NCBI GenBank assembly: GCA_963921825.1
Contig: OY997590.1
Location: 50,485,039-50,549,038, forward strand
DNA length: 64,000 nt
From: Erodium maritimum
Lineage: Eukaryota > Streptophyta > Magnoliopsida > Geraniales > Geraniaceae
Reading direction: 5' to 3'
In this document: positions 21,762 through 34,056 of the stretch, piece after piece
Layout: every line of letters starts with the position of its first letter
How positions within the stretch are numbered: position 1 is the stretch's first letter
The notes under the pieces: model-generated
Databases searched by the model: none
Seen by the model: the letters and a program-made list of their open reading frames with translations, nothing else
Told to the model about the DNA's origin: nothing
Position numbers and translations under genes: made by a program

Positions 21762-22600
21762 ATGAGGGAGGAAATTTAGTTCATATCGGACAACAACGTC
21801 TGGGAGCTGGTTGATCCCATCGATGGTGTAAGGACCATCAGATGTAATTGGATCTTCAAGGTGAAGATGGACATGGGTGGCGATCCTCTGACCTATAAAT
21901 CCGACTGGTGGCGAAATATTATAGACATATCCAAGGGATTTATTATGAGGAAACCTTTTCCCCAATGGCTATGGTCAAATCGATCTAGATTCATCTTTAC
22001 ATAGCCACGTATCAAGGTTACGAGATATGGCAAGTGGATGTCAAAACCGCTTTCCTAAACAGAAATTTGACTGAGAACGTTTGTATGTCTCAGCCAGAAG
22101 GTTTCGTCGATCCGAAGAATAAGGGAAATATTTATAAGTTGTTAAAATCCATTTATGGACTGAAACAGGCTTCTCGGAGTTGGAGCCTTCCTTTTGATGA
22201 AGCTGTAGTTGGATTTGGCTTTATCAAGAACGAGAATAAACCTCGCATTTATAACAAGGCTAGCGGGAACAAGAATACCTTTCTGGTGCTCATTGGAAAT
22301 GACATCCTAACCTTGCACGAGACTAAAAGATTTGTTGAGGAAGTGTTTCTCAATAAAGAACTTAGGTGATGCTGCTTGTATCTTAATGATTATGATATAT
22401 AGAGATCGCACCACGAGGGTCTTTGAATTAAGTCAGAGCACATATGTCAACAAGGTATTGAGTAGGTTCTCAATTCTCTATTTTAAGAAAGCACTCTTTA
22501 CCGCTTGTCATGGCATTCATCTCAGTAAGATTCAGTGTCCTAAGACACCTGATGAGTTGAAAAGAATGATGCGAATCCCCTACGCCTCGGTGATATGATC
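21762..22600 (+). pseudogene. CopA-4 second reverse transcriptase fragment, YVDD deleted
   Basis: Restarts at a MREE...SDNNVWELVDPIDG segment and runs through DVKTAFLNRNLTENVCMSQ, KLLKSIYGLKQASRSW and FLVLIGNDILTLHET, where YVDDILL is absent. It continues KCFSIKNLGDAACIL, RVFELSQSTYVNKVLSR and HLSKIQCPKTPDELKRMM. Frame changes occur at about 21965 and 22330. The deletion matches CopA-6 in position. Confidence 0.88.
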
Positions 22601-22831
22601 GATCATGTATGCCATGATATGTACGAGACCGGATATCTGGTATGCCTTAAGTTGTACCAGTAGACATCAGTCTAACTCCGGTGAGTAACACTGGATATCG
22701 GTCAAAGCAATTATCAAGTATTGGAGAAGAACTAAAAACGCTTTCCTAGTGTACGGTGGGAAAGATGATGATGAGCTAGTCGTCGATGGGTATGTTGATG
22801 CTAGCTTCCAGACAGATCCAGATGATTTTAG

Positions 22832-23164
22832 ATGTCAATCATGATTTGTGTTCATGCTGAATGGCGGAGCTTTCAGCTAGAAGAGCGTGAAGCAAGATAT
22901 TGTCGCCTATTCCACGATAGAGGACGAGTACATAGCGGTTGCAGAGGTGCCCAAGGAGGTTGTGTGGACCTATTTTGTTACAACACTAGAGCCATCGGTC
23001 AAGCTAAAGATCCCATATCGCATAACAATTCCAAACTTGTATTGCGGCACTATCACCTCATTAGAGATATTCTAAACCGAGGCGATGTGAACATCACGTA
23101 TATTGCAACGGATGATAACATAATCGACCCTTTTATCAATTCGCTTTTATTTCCTAAGCATTAA
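22832..23164 (+). pseudogene. CopA-4 RNase H remnant
   Basis: Two frames share the domain: KQDIVAYSTIEDEYIAVAE (22887 on) and RGDVNITYIATDDNIIDPFI ending at 23164. Together they correspond to the TEAEY and (A)DP segments of copia RNase H, with a frameshift in between and loss of about 60 bp including the tryptophan-rich motif. Confidence 0.8.
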
Positions 23165-23226
23165 AGGCATGTAAGATCAATGGGAATAGATTGGAGTATT
23201 GTTAGGAACTAGGCCAAGTGGAAGAT

Positions 23227-24928
23227 TGTTAGTCTTAGTGCCCGTATTCCAATTGTAAATGTCCAATTATAAATGTCACTTAACTATAGGAGTAATATAT
23301 CGATGTGTGTTCCCGATCTATGCCCACCATGCAAAAAGAACCATGGATCAGATGGATCACACTCGATGGGGTCCCTTGTCAACAGTCTTCACTAGAAGGC
23401 ATTAGTATGGAAGATGGCTTTTGATGGGTTACGTTCTATTGGCCATTAGAATGTGTTCCAGAGTCTGATCATAGATATCATGTGGGACATGATATTGGAA
23501 GACCCGACCTGAATATGTTCTATAAATTCAGTCATTTACACATTCAGAGTTGTAGCTTGTCATGTGTCCTTAGACCGAGGAGTCTCTGTGATCGCTATGC
23601 AGTAAATAACTAAGTTTGACCTGAGCCTAACGTTGCACCATGACTAGGCTTCCATAACGGCCAGGATTGGCTTAGGGACTGACTGCATGAGTGACACGAG
23701 AGACGGCTAAGGGATTTATCCCTCATACTATGGAATGGGAAAGATATCTAGTTCTAGGCCATTTGATCGAGAGTGACTTGAGCAAAAGCATGGCCATGCA
23801 TATGATGTAAGGTATCATATATTTAGTCATCTCACATATCATGGAAAAGGGATTGAGAATAATAAGGATGACGGCTCTATGCCTTATCTCAATCAAGATA
23901 TCAGAGATAAAAGAATAATTACAAGGACGATTGAAAGGGTATAATAAAAAAAAGGGCCGATTCGTTATGTAGTGTCAGGTTTTACTATGTCTCGTTAGTT
24001 GCCAATGGGATAGGATAAAGTAAATTGGGGATTTACGTTGATCTACCGACATGCATAAACATAAGGGTCACACCGGAAGATGAAACTCATTTACACACCA
24101 ATAGAGCTTGGGCCAAATGGGTAGTTGGAACAAGACATAATCAAAACGGGGTTTTGGGTCGTTATCTATGTGAGATTAGGATTTTAGAGAGCGAGACAAG
24201 GCTTGGACTCTTGGGATCGATCTCATTGGATAATGTTGGACATATCCGAAGTGGAAGGTGTTGGAGATATTTTCACCGTCATGGGACCTCGACAGGCTTG
24301 GGCCATGCGCACCACCCACGAGGTCCATGGATGGCCCAAGTCTTTAAGGGCCCAAGAGATTATCTAGTTAGGTCTTGGCTAGATGAATCAAACTAGTTTA
24401 ATTAGGTTAGTTAGTTAGTAACCAAGTGGGACCTAGTTTCCAGCAACTAACTAAACTAACTTATTAAATATTGATCCACTATCCTAATCACATATGACAC
24501 TTTGTGATGGGAGATAAGTGAGGTGATGGTCACAACTAATCTCCACATGCAAGGTCATTAGTCACTCATCTCATGCATATGAAAATAGAGAGAGAAAAAA
24601 TTCAGCAACTTCTCTTGTTCTCTCCCTCTTGAACAAAACACCCTAGGCTCCATAGAGTGGTTGTGGTCTTGAGTTCTAAATCAAGAACTATGTGGCTTTG
24701 ACTCCTTGGAGGATATGTAGGCGTTTTATAGGCTTCAGGAATTCATCTTCCTTGGTGTTCTTTATCTCATCACTTGTGTACTTGAACAAATTGGTAAGGA
24801 AACCTTGTACTGACATTTCCTTCTTGTAAATCCATTCTTTGTTAGATTTTTATGCCATGCTCTTTTAGTTTTCTATGATTCTTCCGTTGCGAGTTGGTAA
24901 CTCTCCTTCCCTACCAAGGGACCCAACA
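23227..24928 (+). repeat. CopA-4 3' LTR, divergent subtype
   Basis: 1702 bp, TGTTAGTCTTAGTGCCCG to GGGACCCAACA, after the tract AAGTGGAAGAT. The central 700 bp resembles other CopA LTRs; about 24250-24900 is mostly subtype-specific, lacking the TAATTAATCAAG palindrome. Confidence 0.88.
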
Positions 24929-25898
24929 TGCAGCCGGTGTCAGAGTCAAAGAAGATGTCTGCCATAATGTCATTATGGATCAGGCAGCAACGTGTGTTAA
25001 TCAAGGCTTATCCAGTTAGCACATTTGTTTCCTAGTTTAAAAATACTTTTTTAATAGATATCTTCTCTATTTTAGAAAGTCTCTAGGATAAGGAAATAAG
25101 GAGATTCACCTTGATCGTGACTCTAGAGTTTAAGGAAACCTTAGGAGGCACGGTACAAGAGGGTTGGGAGCTATAAATATCGAATTATTCCATATAGCTT
25201 GGATCGGATCCATCGCTGCATTCTCAAGAATATACTATAAGCACGTTCCGTCCATTTTGTAGTCCTTTAGGAATCTTCGATGCATTGCACTTGTGTTCAT
25301 GATTTCAGAGGTCTCAAGCGTGTTGGATTAACAATTTTGAGAATCAGCATGAAGTGAATTAAAGTGAATGCTTATGTGCTCGTATGGTGTATCGTAACTA
25401 ATCAAGTGCTAGAGCTATGTTCTTGTGATTGAAGCATCACAATCTCTCATAGACCCCAAAGAACAATCCAAGAATGGAAGGGCTCGTAAAGTGGAACTAA
25501 GATGGGATCTCAGGTTCAGTGGGAGACCCTAACTTAGGTTTGTCATGTTGTAATAATAGTATAGGTTGATCTGGATGATCTGATAATTTGTATGATAATT
25601 GATTATCATAGGTGATGGAAAAGTGCCCCCAGATATAGGTGATGATGCACCGAACTGGGTAATTAATGTTTGTGTTCATGTGTTTGCCTGCTTATTGATT
25701 ATTGTTTATTTTCCTGTTGGTACAACAAGATTTAATTGAAAAAGTTATAACATCTTGTGTGACATCTTGCCTTTGCACCCGAACAGAATTTCAATTGTTA
25801 TCAAAGCCGGTCACTCAGTTTAGATGGTGTGATCTTGAAGGGAAATAATTATGTTTCCGCATTATGGAAATTTCAAAAGAACAAGGTTATGTTAGTCA
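24929..25898 (+). mobile_element. CopD: LTR-to-gag remnant of another retrotransposon
   Basis: Non-coding, with GCTATAAATATCG near 25170 as a plausible LTR TATA box. Near 25797 is TTATCAAAGCCGG, resembling a decayed initiator tRNA-Met primer-binding site. Shortly after, about 25830-25895, the frame GVILKGNNYVSALWKFQKNK looks like the start of a copia Gag. CopA-5 inserted there at 25899. The left end abuts the CopA-4 LTR. Family and boundaries are tentative. Confidence 0.5.
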
Positions 25899-26870
25899 TG
25901 TTAGTCTTAATGCTCGTAGTTCAATCATAAATGTCCAATTGTATGTATCATCATTAGCAACAAGATTAAAATAGCTTTATATTACTTATGTGTTGGAGTA
26001 ATATATCAATGTGTGTTCTGATCTATGCCCACCATGCGAATAGAACCACAGATCGAGATAGACCACACTCGATGGGTCCCTAGTCAACAAGGCTTCACTA
26101 GAAGGGACTAGTATGAAAGATGACTCTTTATGATTTACGTTTTGTTAGCCATTGGAATGAGATCTGGAGTCTGATCATAGACATCATGTGGGACATGATG
26201 TTGGAAGACCCGACATGAATATGTGCCACAAATCAAGTCATGAACGTATTCATTTATGTAGCTTGTCATTTATCCTTAAACCAAGGAGTCTTTGTGATTA
26301 CTATGTAGTAAGCAACTGAGTTTGACCTGAGCCCAACGTTGCCTTTGAAAGGGTTCCCATAACGGCCAGGATTGGCTTGGGGAATGACTGCATGAGTGAC
26401 TCGAAAGACGGCTAAGTGATTTATCTCTCATACTGCGGTATGGGAAAGATATCGGTTCTCGGCCGCTTGATCGAGAGTGACTGAAATAATAGCATGGCCA
26501 TACACATGATATCGGGTATCATATATTCAGTCATCTCACATACCAAGGAATAGTGATTGAGAATAATAAGGATGATTGCTCTATGACTTATCTCAATCAG
26601 GATATCGGAGATAAAAAGGATAATGACAGTGATGACGGAAAGGTTAGAATCGTCATGGTCGATTCGTTATGCAGTGTCAAGCTATACTAAAGTATCGTTA
26701 GTTGCCACTTATATACGATAAAGTAAAATCGGATTTTCCGTTGATCTACTGACATGCAGAAACCTAAGGGTCACACCAAAGGATGAAACTCATTAACACA
26801 TTTCTGGAGAATGGCCAAAAGGGAGTTGTGTCAGGACATGACCAAAACTTGTTTTGGTTCATGTGCTTGT
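25899..26870 (+). repeat. CopA-5 5' LTR, first part
   Basis: Starts TGTTAGTCTTAATGCTCG and runs to CATGTGCTTGT, where CopA-6 inserted. It resumes at 54717. The two parts add up to about 1.68 kb after removing one copy of the 5-bp duplication (CTTGT / CATGT). Confidence 0.9.
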
Positions 26871-28558
26871 TGTTGGGTGTCGAGGTAGGGTTGGAGATGA
26901 ACCAACTCGCAGCGGAAAATCAAGGAAAACCAAGAGACGATTAAAACCATGAAACAACTAACAAAGAATGGATTCACAAGAGAAAAATTCAGCACTATTT
27001 CTTACCAAAACAAGAACACCGGTTAACGAATGATTGGCTTGAGTCTCCAAGACGCCTACGTATCAACATGGGAATCAAAGCCACGTAGTTCTTATCTTTG
27101 AGGACTCAAGAACACAAAAATGGAGGTGGGAGCTTGCCAAACCCGATATTGCAATGGAAGGGGGAGAGAAGTTTTGTTTCCTATTCTTGTCTTGTGTTTG
27201 TTATGTTGAAAAAAGATGACTTAAACATAACAAAACCCATACTTGTCCAACTAAAGGCATGGGACAAGCATGGTGACAAGTAAGGTGTAAATAGGACAAA
27301 GTATGGCAAGACAAGATTGAGTTAGGTGGTGAATCACCAACACCCTAATCCTTGTCTTACATAATTAGTACTAATTAATCAAGACTTGATTAATTAGTTC
27401 CATGGGCCTTGGTTGCATGTGCCTTTCATGGGCCTCTTGGAACATGGCCCGTGGCCATTTCCAACGAGGTCCCGTGATTCGCTCATCGCCTCCAAGCCTT
27501 CCATACCGGAAATGTCCAACATTATAAGACGCGATCAATCCCCAGACTCCAAGCCTTGTCTCGATCCATAAAGTCATATTCACTTACGGGCACATGACCC
27601 AAAACCTAGTTTTGGTCATGTCCCTGAGACAACTCCCTTTTGGTCATTCTCCATAAATGTGTCAATGAGTTTCATCCTCCGGTGTGACCCTTAGGTTTAT
27701 GCATGTCAATAGGTCAACGTAAAATCCCATTTTAGTTGATCCTATTTAAGTGTCAACTAACGAGACTTTAGTATTGCCTGACACTGCATAAAGAATCGAC
27801 CTTGTCGATTCTAGCCTTTCCGTCGTCCCTGTCATTATCCTTTTATCTCCGATATCCTGATTGAGATAAGGCATAGAGCCGTCATCCTTATTATTCTCAA
27901 TCACTGTTCCATGATATGTGAGATGACTGAATATATGATACCCAGTATCATGTGCATGGCCATGCTATACTTTCAGTCACTCTCGATCAAGCGGCCGAGA
28001 ACCGATATCTTTCTCATACCTTAGTATGAGGGATAAATCCCTTAGCCGTCGTTCGTGTCACTCATGTAGCCCGTCCCCAAGCCAATCATGGCCGTTATGG
28101 AAGCCCTGTTACGGACAACGTTAGGCTCAGGTCAAACTCAGGTGTTGACTACATAGCGATCACAAAGACTCCTTGGTCTAAGGATACATGACAAGCTACG
28201 ACAATGAATATGTTCATGACTTGATCTATGGCACATATTCATGTCGGGTCGTCCAATATCATGTCCCACATGATATCTATGATCATACTCCGGAATCCCA
28301 TTCCAATGACTAACAGAACGTAAGCCATAAAGAGCCATCTTTCATACTAGTCGCTTCTAGTAAAGCTTTGTTGACCAGGGACCCATCGAGTGTGGTCTAT
28401 CTCGATCTATGGTTCTATTCGCATGGTGGGCATAGGTCAGAGCACACATCGATATATTACTCCAACACATAAGTAATATAAAGCCGCTTTAATTTTATTG
28501 CTAACGATGATATATACATTTGGACATTTGGGATTGAACTACGGGCACTAAGACTAAC
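26871..28558 (-). repeat. CopA-6 3' LTR
   Basis: TGTTGGGTGTC to AAGACTAAC, lacking the final A. The polypurine tract and about 30 bp present in CopA-1 at 4207-4238 are deleted; the join shares AAC/TCC microhomology (AAGACTAAC then TCCAATATG). Confidence 0.9.
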
Positions 28559-28639
28559 TCCAATATGTCCCCATCGACTTTACATGTCTAACATGTTTAG
28601 GCAGCGACACTGCCTTAGTCAAAGGGTTGGCTATGTTAT

Positions 28640-28960
28640 CATCTGTTGCAATATAGGTTATCTTCACTTCACCTCAGTTCAGTATTTCTCTGATTAGGTG
28701 GATACGCCGTAGTACATGTTTGGATTTGTTATGCGATCTGGGCTTTTAGCTTGCGCAATGGCCCTTGTGTTGTCGCAAAATGGATTCACCGGGCTGGATG
28801 GGTTTTTAATTACACCCAACCCTGCCGTGAATTTCCAAATCCACATAGCCTCCTTAGCTGCCTCTGCAGCATCCATGTACTTGGCCTCTGTCGTAGATTC
28901 GGCAATGGTATCTTGCTTTACGCTCTCCCAGCTAAAGCTCTGCCATTCAGCATAAACACA
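28640..28960 (-). pseudogene. CopA-6 RNase H remnant
   Basis: The frame 28694-28876 has AAKEAMWIWKFTAGLGVIKN and CDNTRAIAQAKSPDRITN, one small step less decayed than CopA-1. The C-terminal ATDD...DP stretch near 28620-28670 is in another frame. Confidence 0.8.
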
Positions 28961-29113
28961 TATCTTGACTGACTTCTAAAGTCATCTGGATTTGTCTTGG
29001 AAAAGTAGCGTCTACTCATCCTTCGACAACTAATTTAGCATCATCTTTCCCCGAATTAGACTGATGTCTACTGGTACAACATAAGGCTTACGAGATAGCC
29101 GGTCTCATACATG

Positions 29114-30044
29114 TCATGGCATATATGATCGATCCTGCCCCCAGGCGCATAGGATTCTGATCAGCCTTTTCAGCTCATCAGGTGTCTTATGACACTGAGT
29201 CTTGCTGAGATGAATGCCATGACTAGTGGGAAAAAGTCCTTTCTTTGAATCGAGCATTAAGAACCTACTCAATGCCTTGTTCACATAGGTTCCCTCACTT
29301 AAATCCAAGACCCTCTTGGTGCGATCTCTACATATCTTAATCCTTAAGATATAAGAAGCATCGCCTAAGTCCTTTATTGAAAAACACTTCCTCAACCAAG
29401 CTTTAGTCTCGTGCAAGGTTGGGATGTCGTTTTCAATGAGAACCAGAAAGGTAATCTTGCTCCCACTAGCCTTCTTATAAACGCAAGATTCATCCTCGTT
29501 CTTGATTAAGCCAAATCTAATTACAGCTTCATCAAAACGAAGGATCCAACTCCGAGAAGTTCGTTTCAATCCATAAATGGATTTCAACAACTTATAAATC
29601 TTTCCCTTATTCTTCGGATCGTCAAAACCTTTGGGCCGAGACATACGAACGTACTCAGTCAAATTTCCATTTAGGAAAGCGGTTTTGACATCCACTTGCC
29701 ATATCTCGTAATTATGATACGTAGTTGTGTCAAGAAGAATTTGGATCGATTTTGACCATAGCCACTAGGGTGAAGGTTTCCTCATAGTCAATCCATTGGA
29801 TCTGCCTATAACCTTTTGCCACCAGTTGAGCTTTGTAGGTCAGAGGGTTGCCGTCCATGTCCATCTTCACCTTGAAGATTAATTTGCATCCATTGGTCCT
29901 CACACCATTGATGGGATCAACTGGTTCCCAGATTCGGTTGTCCGACATGGATTGCATTTCGTCCCTCATGGCTCCTAGCCATAACTCGGAGTCGGGCCCA
30001 TCCACGACTTCCTGAAAGGTGGCTGGATCATCGTGATCGACCAT
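29114..30044 (-). pseudogene. CopA-6 reverse transcriptase remnant lacking YVDD
   Basis: The longest pol frame on this element: 29114-29695 (193 residues) with DVKTAFLNGNLTEYVRMS, KLLKSIYGLKRTSRSW, KNEDESCVYKKASGSKITF, LVLIENDIPTLHETKAW, KCFSIKDLGDASYIL and SKTQCHKTPDELKRL; and 29730-30044 with WLGAMRDEMQSM and KVKMDMDGNPLTYKAQ. LVL joins directly to IENDIPT, so about seven codons holding the catalytic YVDD are lost without a frameshift. This long frame cannot encode a working polymerase. A stop separates the two frames near 29700-29730. Confidence 0.93.
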
Positions 30045-30092
30045 GACTTCATTGTCACCTCCGGATACTATATCTTGGAGGTGGAAGATTGA

Positions 30093-30446
30093 TCATTTCA
30101 AATCGCTTTGGACCTTCCGGAATTGTAACAGGAATTGGTTCTTACTCCACGAGAATCTCTGACTCCTTTCTATTGGGTTGGCAATTGGTTTAGACAGATC
30201 TGTAGCATCCTGAATTTCTTCGAGATGCACAGTCCTCCTAATGACGTCTTTGGAAACAAAACTCCTTTTCCATAAAGACCCCACCCCAAGCGACGAACAC
30301 CATGTTCTCACTGGGATTGTAGAAGTAGTATCCCCATACCACACGAAGGTGCATATCTCAGATCTTGGTTCGAGCTTAGTCGAAACCAAATGTTTCACAT
30401 AAGCCTCGCAACCACAAATCTTTAGGAAGGACAAAGCGGGCATCAT
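30093..30446 (-). pseudogene. CopA-6 integrase C-terminal region
   Basis: Has SFLKICGCEAYVKHLVSTK and KLEPRSEICTFVWY, then shifts frame relative to CopA-1, losing YPKATRGYYFYN by a short deletion. The tail DATDLSKPI is the variable linker between integrase and RT. Confidence 0.82.
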
Positions 30447-30459
30447 CCCGTACCATTTT

Positions 30460-31243
30460 AAAATGGTGTCCCTTCCACACCCTTCGTCGAAGCCCGATTC
30501 ACTATGAATGCGGTCGTCTCTAGAGTATAACCTCTGAAAGAGATTGGGAGATCAATCCAACTAATCATGGAACGGACCATTGTCTAACAATGTCCAATTT
30601 ATCCGTTTAGCTACACCTTTCAACTACAGTTTCCCAGGAGGAGTCCATTCCAAAAGGATTCCATTCTCTTTTAGATGATCTAATAACTCTTTGGTCAAGT
30701 ATTTTCCACCTCGATCCAATCGAAATGCCTTAATACCTTTGTCGAGCTTGTTTTCTACTTTAGTCTTAAACTCTTTGAATTTATCAAAAGCTTCAGACTT
30801 ATGTCTCACCGAATAGACATAACCATATTTATTGTAATCATCAATAAATGTGATAAAGTAGCTAAAACCCCTCCTGGCAAGTGAACTTATTGGTCTACAC
30901 ACATTCGAGTGTATCAGCGCCAATAATTCACCCGCCCTTTCATCGCGATCGATAAATGGCACTTTAGTCATTTTGTCCATCAAACAAACCTTGCACCTAT
31001 TGATCGAATGGAATTCGAATGAACCTGAAAGTCTGCACTTCTGAAGTGCTGATAGGCGCTTCTTGTTTATGCGGCCCCAATGACAGTGCCATAACAGAGT
31101 TAGGTTTAAATCGTTAGATTTAGACCTCTTGGTATTAACGTAATATATAGAACTTGACGTATTGTTACCCATATCTAATATGTACAATCCTCCAACCAAG
31201 TCAGTACTGGTATAAAACATATCATTGCATAGAACATTGAAAA
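30460..31243 (-). pseudogene. CopA-6 GAG-pre-integrase and integrase core with altered catalytic residues
   Basis: A continuous ~206-residue frame (from the GyB-2 junction to 30624) has GLYILDMGNN, LLWHCHWGRINKKRLSALQK and CKVCLMDKMTK (zinc domain), then LIHSNVCRPISSLARRG, FITFIDDYNKYGYVYSVRHK and FRLDRGGKYLTKELLDHLKE. The first catalytic Asp is Asn (30903-30905); the second is kept. The Glu segment, beyond a frame break, reads VAKRINW (Lys at 30606-30608). GyB-2 cuts the gene just inside the N-terminal side. Confidence 0.93.
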
Positions 31244-34002
31244 TGTCACGCCCCAATTTCAGCGAACCGAACTCGGGACGCGAACATTTAAAAAGATACG
31301 ATACTTGAAACTTGTTTTCATTAAATCACTTTAAAAAGCCAGTTTAGTTCAGCAAAGAATATTAGTTACATCTCAAAAATATTAGTCCCACACTTGGACA
31401 AAACGAGGTACACGTCACTAGACTCAAAACACCCAGCAACCCGCTTCAAGCTCTTCAAGCTTCGGAAGCTCACCTAGTCCAGACTGCGAACGGTAACTGT
31501 AGGAAAAGAAGCTAGGGGTGAGCGTTCGCTCACCACCACAGATAACAGACTGACTACGGCATACTTAGTAGACAAAGCCGGTGACACCAACAACGACTCA
31601 AAAGACACACACACGACCAATACTTTCCTCAACTGACTCAACATTCGGACACGTGATGTAGACCCCACACTACGATCGACGACCTCCTCCAAGACACGAC
31701 TGACACACAATACCAAACAAGATCACAAAGGATCGCAAACCGGCTGCTCTGTAACCAATCTCTGTCTCTCGCCCTTTCCGATCCCAGTCGGTACAAGCGG
31801 TCGACCTGTCGCGCAACTTCTCCCGATCCCAGTCGGGAGGCTAACCCACAACCTCTCCGCTTCACCCGATCCCAGTCGGGTGGTTAGCCACACCCGCGCG
31901 TCCTTCCCCGGATCCCAGTCGGGGAGCTAGCCCACAACCCCTCAAAATCGACAATAAATAACACGGGCTCTCAAGGCCACCCAACTCAACAATAAATAAC
32001 ACGGGCTCTCAAGGCCACCCAAACTCGACAATAAATAACACGGGCTCTCAAGGCCACCCAAACTCAACAACAAATAACGCACAACAACCTCCGGCATAAT
32101 CGATGCCTCCAACAGTCCTAAGATCACTAGTTTCACAAACAAGCTCCAGGCATGGTCATATGCCTCCAGCAGTCCTATTATCAACAGTTTCACAATCAAC
32201 CTCCGGGCATGGTCATATGCCCCCAGTAAATCAATTATCGCTAAGTTCTCTGCTCCTACGACACTACTAAGTGTCACATGCTTTTCCAATTATCGCTACA
32301 ATCCCGTATCATGCTTTTCTAATATTCGATAACCTAAATAACCCATGACACCCCGGTGTCACATGCAATTCTACAGTTAACTTTCCCTAGTCAGGGCCGA
32401 GATCCGGCTACTTTTCCCTACCTCAACCGAAGAACACCCGCTACGCTTCCTAGCTGCTGACGTTCTGGCTCGCTACCTCCGGGCTTCACTTCGATCGAAG
32501 ACGGACGCTAAAGATAACACGAAAGCCATAATTAGATGCGGTTCCCAGGTAAAATTAAAGGTCACGATTATTCCAGTTTAAAACCGCCAGTTGTCCTTTA
32601 TACTCGAGTGGGATAAAAGCGGGGTCACGGCGAATCGGGTTTGAGTACCCGTGCACCGAAACCGGTGCATGTTTCCGAGGCACGGTTCCTAAGGGACCGA
32701 TTCAACATTTCGCTTTCACTCTGTTCTAAGTCCAGTTACCAGTTCAAACCCGAACGTTCAACCGTGCAAAACCATTTTTAAACCCAAATTGATTTTAAAC
32801 TCTCTCCATTTTAAAGCCCTTTTCTTTTCCATTTAAAACCCCTTTCTTTTCTTTTTCTTAACGCTGACTTTTCATTTTAATACCTCTTTCTATTTAAATT
32901 AGGTTTTGTTATACTTTCCTTTTGAAAATTGTTTTCTTTTCACAGTTATGTTCCAACTTCGATTCCACACGCCCAAAATCAGTTCTTTTATCAAAACAGA
33001 TCTTAACCCTTTTTTGAATAAATCCAATTTTCGTTTGAAAATCATTTTTCTTTACATTTTCTTTTAATAAAATGTTCTCCTTAATTTTCAGTTCCGACAA
33101 CGTCTTTACCACTTCCGATCAACAAAACGGACCAGATCCAGAAAAGCTCGAACCAAATCAAGGCACGAAAACAGAAACAACGTAAAAGGGAGAGAGAGCT
33201 CGGGTTTTAGATCAGCCGGCCACCGGCGCAGACGCCGGCGACCCAAACCCCGTGGGTGAGAATCTCACCGTAGGAAACGCAGAAGACGACGGTGGGGTGG
33301 GTCGTTGCCGTCTCGCGAGCTGTTGTGTACGGTGAACTTGCCTCGGATCCGGACCGAGAGGCGAAGGTCTCGGCCCAGCAGCAATGGTCTGAAACGCCGG
33401 CGGCGGTTTGGTTCCATCTTCGCCGGCGAGCCAGACGCCACGGGGAAGATGGACGGTGGAGTGAGAGAACGGGAGATAGAGGAAGACGGCGGCCGGAATC
33501 GAGAGAAGAGAGGGAGGAGATGGGTGATGCTCGGCGTGGTGGTCGTAGAGGGTGAGAGGGGGTTGGTCGGGACGGTGACGTGACGGCGAGAGAAGAAGAA
33601 GAAAGAGAGAACACGGGCGGCGGTGGAGGTGGTCGGGAAAGATCGGAAGAGGGAGGCGAGATGGAAGGTGGGGCGGCCATTTGAGAACGAAGGAGAAGGG
33701 AGGAAGGTGAGGGGTCGGTTTCAGAATGAGGAATGGAGGCGTGAGTTTAGGGTGAGACGAGTCAAAGGGTTCAAACCCTAAAACTGAGGTTAAATACTTC
33801 AGGGCTTGGGCCGGGTCGCACACTTGGGCCGGGTCGCTAGTCGGGTCTGGCCCAGCCCGGTCCAGCTTCTTTTTTTTTTTTTTACAGATTCAAAAACCAA
33901 TTTTTTTTGAACGAAAGAGATTAAACCCAAAATTTACCATCGACGTTCCGATCGATCAAAAACTTAAAACTTAACCCGTTTAGAACCGGAGCGGTCTTCA
34001 CA
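31244..34002 (-). repeat. GyB-2 3' LTR
   Basis: 2759 bp, TGTCACGCCCCAATTTC to GTCTTCACA. Collinear with and very similar to the 5' LTR, but lacks about 345 bp that lie at roughly 40022-40366 in the partner. The GC-rich block 33200-33840 has long chance frames on both strands. Confidence 0.93.
31795..32075. repeat. Minisatellites in the GyB-2 3' LTR
   Basis: Four units with CCGATCCCAGTCGG cores about 43-45 bp apart, starting at about 31778 (CCGATCCCAGTCGGTACA) and ending at about 31935, then three units of ACACGGGCTCTCAAGGCCAC about 39 bp apart (31959-32075). The 5' LTR has five and five. Confidence 0.8.
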
Positions 34003-34020
34003 ATCTACCCCCCTTAAAAG
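34003..34020 (-). other. Polypurine tract of GyB-2
   Basis: On the minus strand this reads CTTTTAAGGGGGGTAGAT directly before the LTR start TGTGAAGACC. GyB-3 has the same tract at 61760-61777. Confidence 0.85.
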
Positions 34021-34056
34021 AATTTCGTCCGCGAAATTTAAAACAGACGTACTTAG

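Larger units (their letters stand above)
20863..24928 (+). mobile_element. CopA-4: chimeric 5'-truncated copia element with 3' LTR
   Basis: Starts mid-pol at the AAAGACGTCAGTGGGAGGAC segment (integrase C-terminal extension). It contains two successive, non-identical reverse-transcriptase regions (to about 21760 and from about 21762), then RNase H, polypurine tract and LTR (23227-24928). The LTR is a divergent subtype. The tandem RT arrangement indicates a recombinant between two CopA copies. Confidence 0.82.

Noticed and set aside
24929..25898. Host promoter and 5' UTR around TATAAATA at about 25170
   Set aside because: A primer-binding-site-like sequence and a Gag-like start follow at the spacing expected for an LTR element, so a retrotransposon remnant is the simpler reading.
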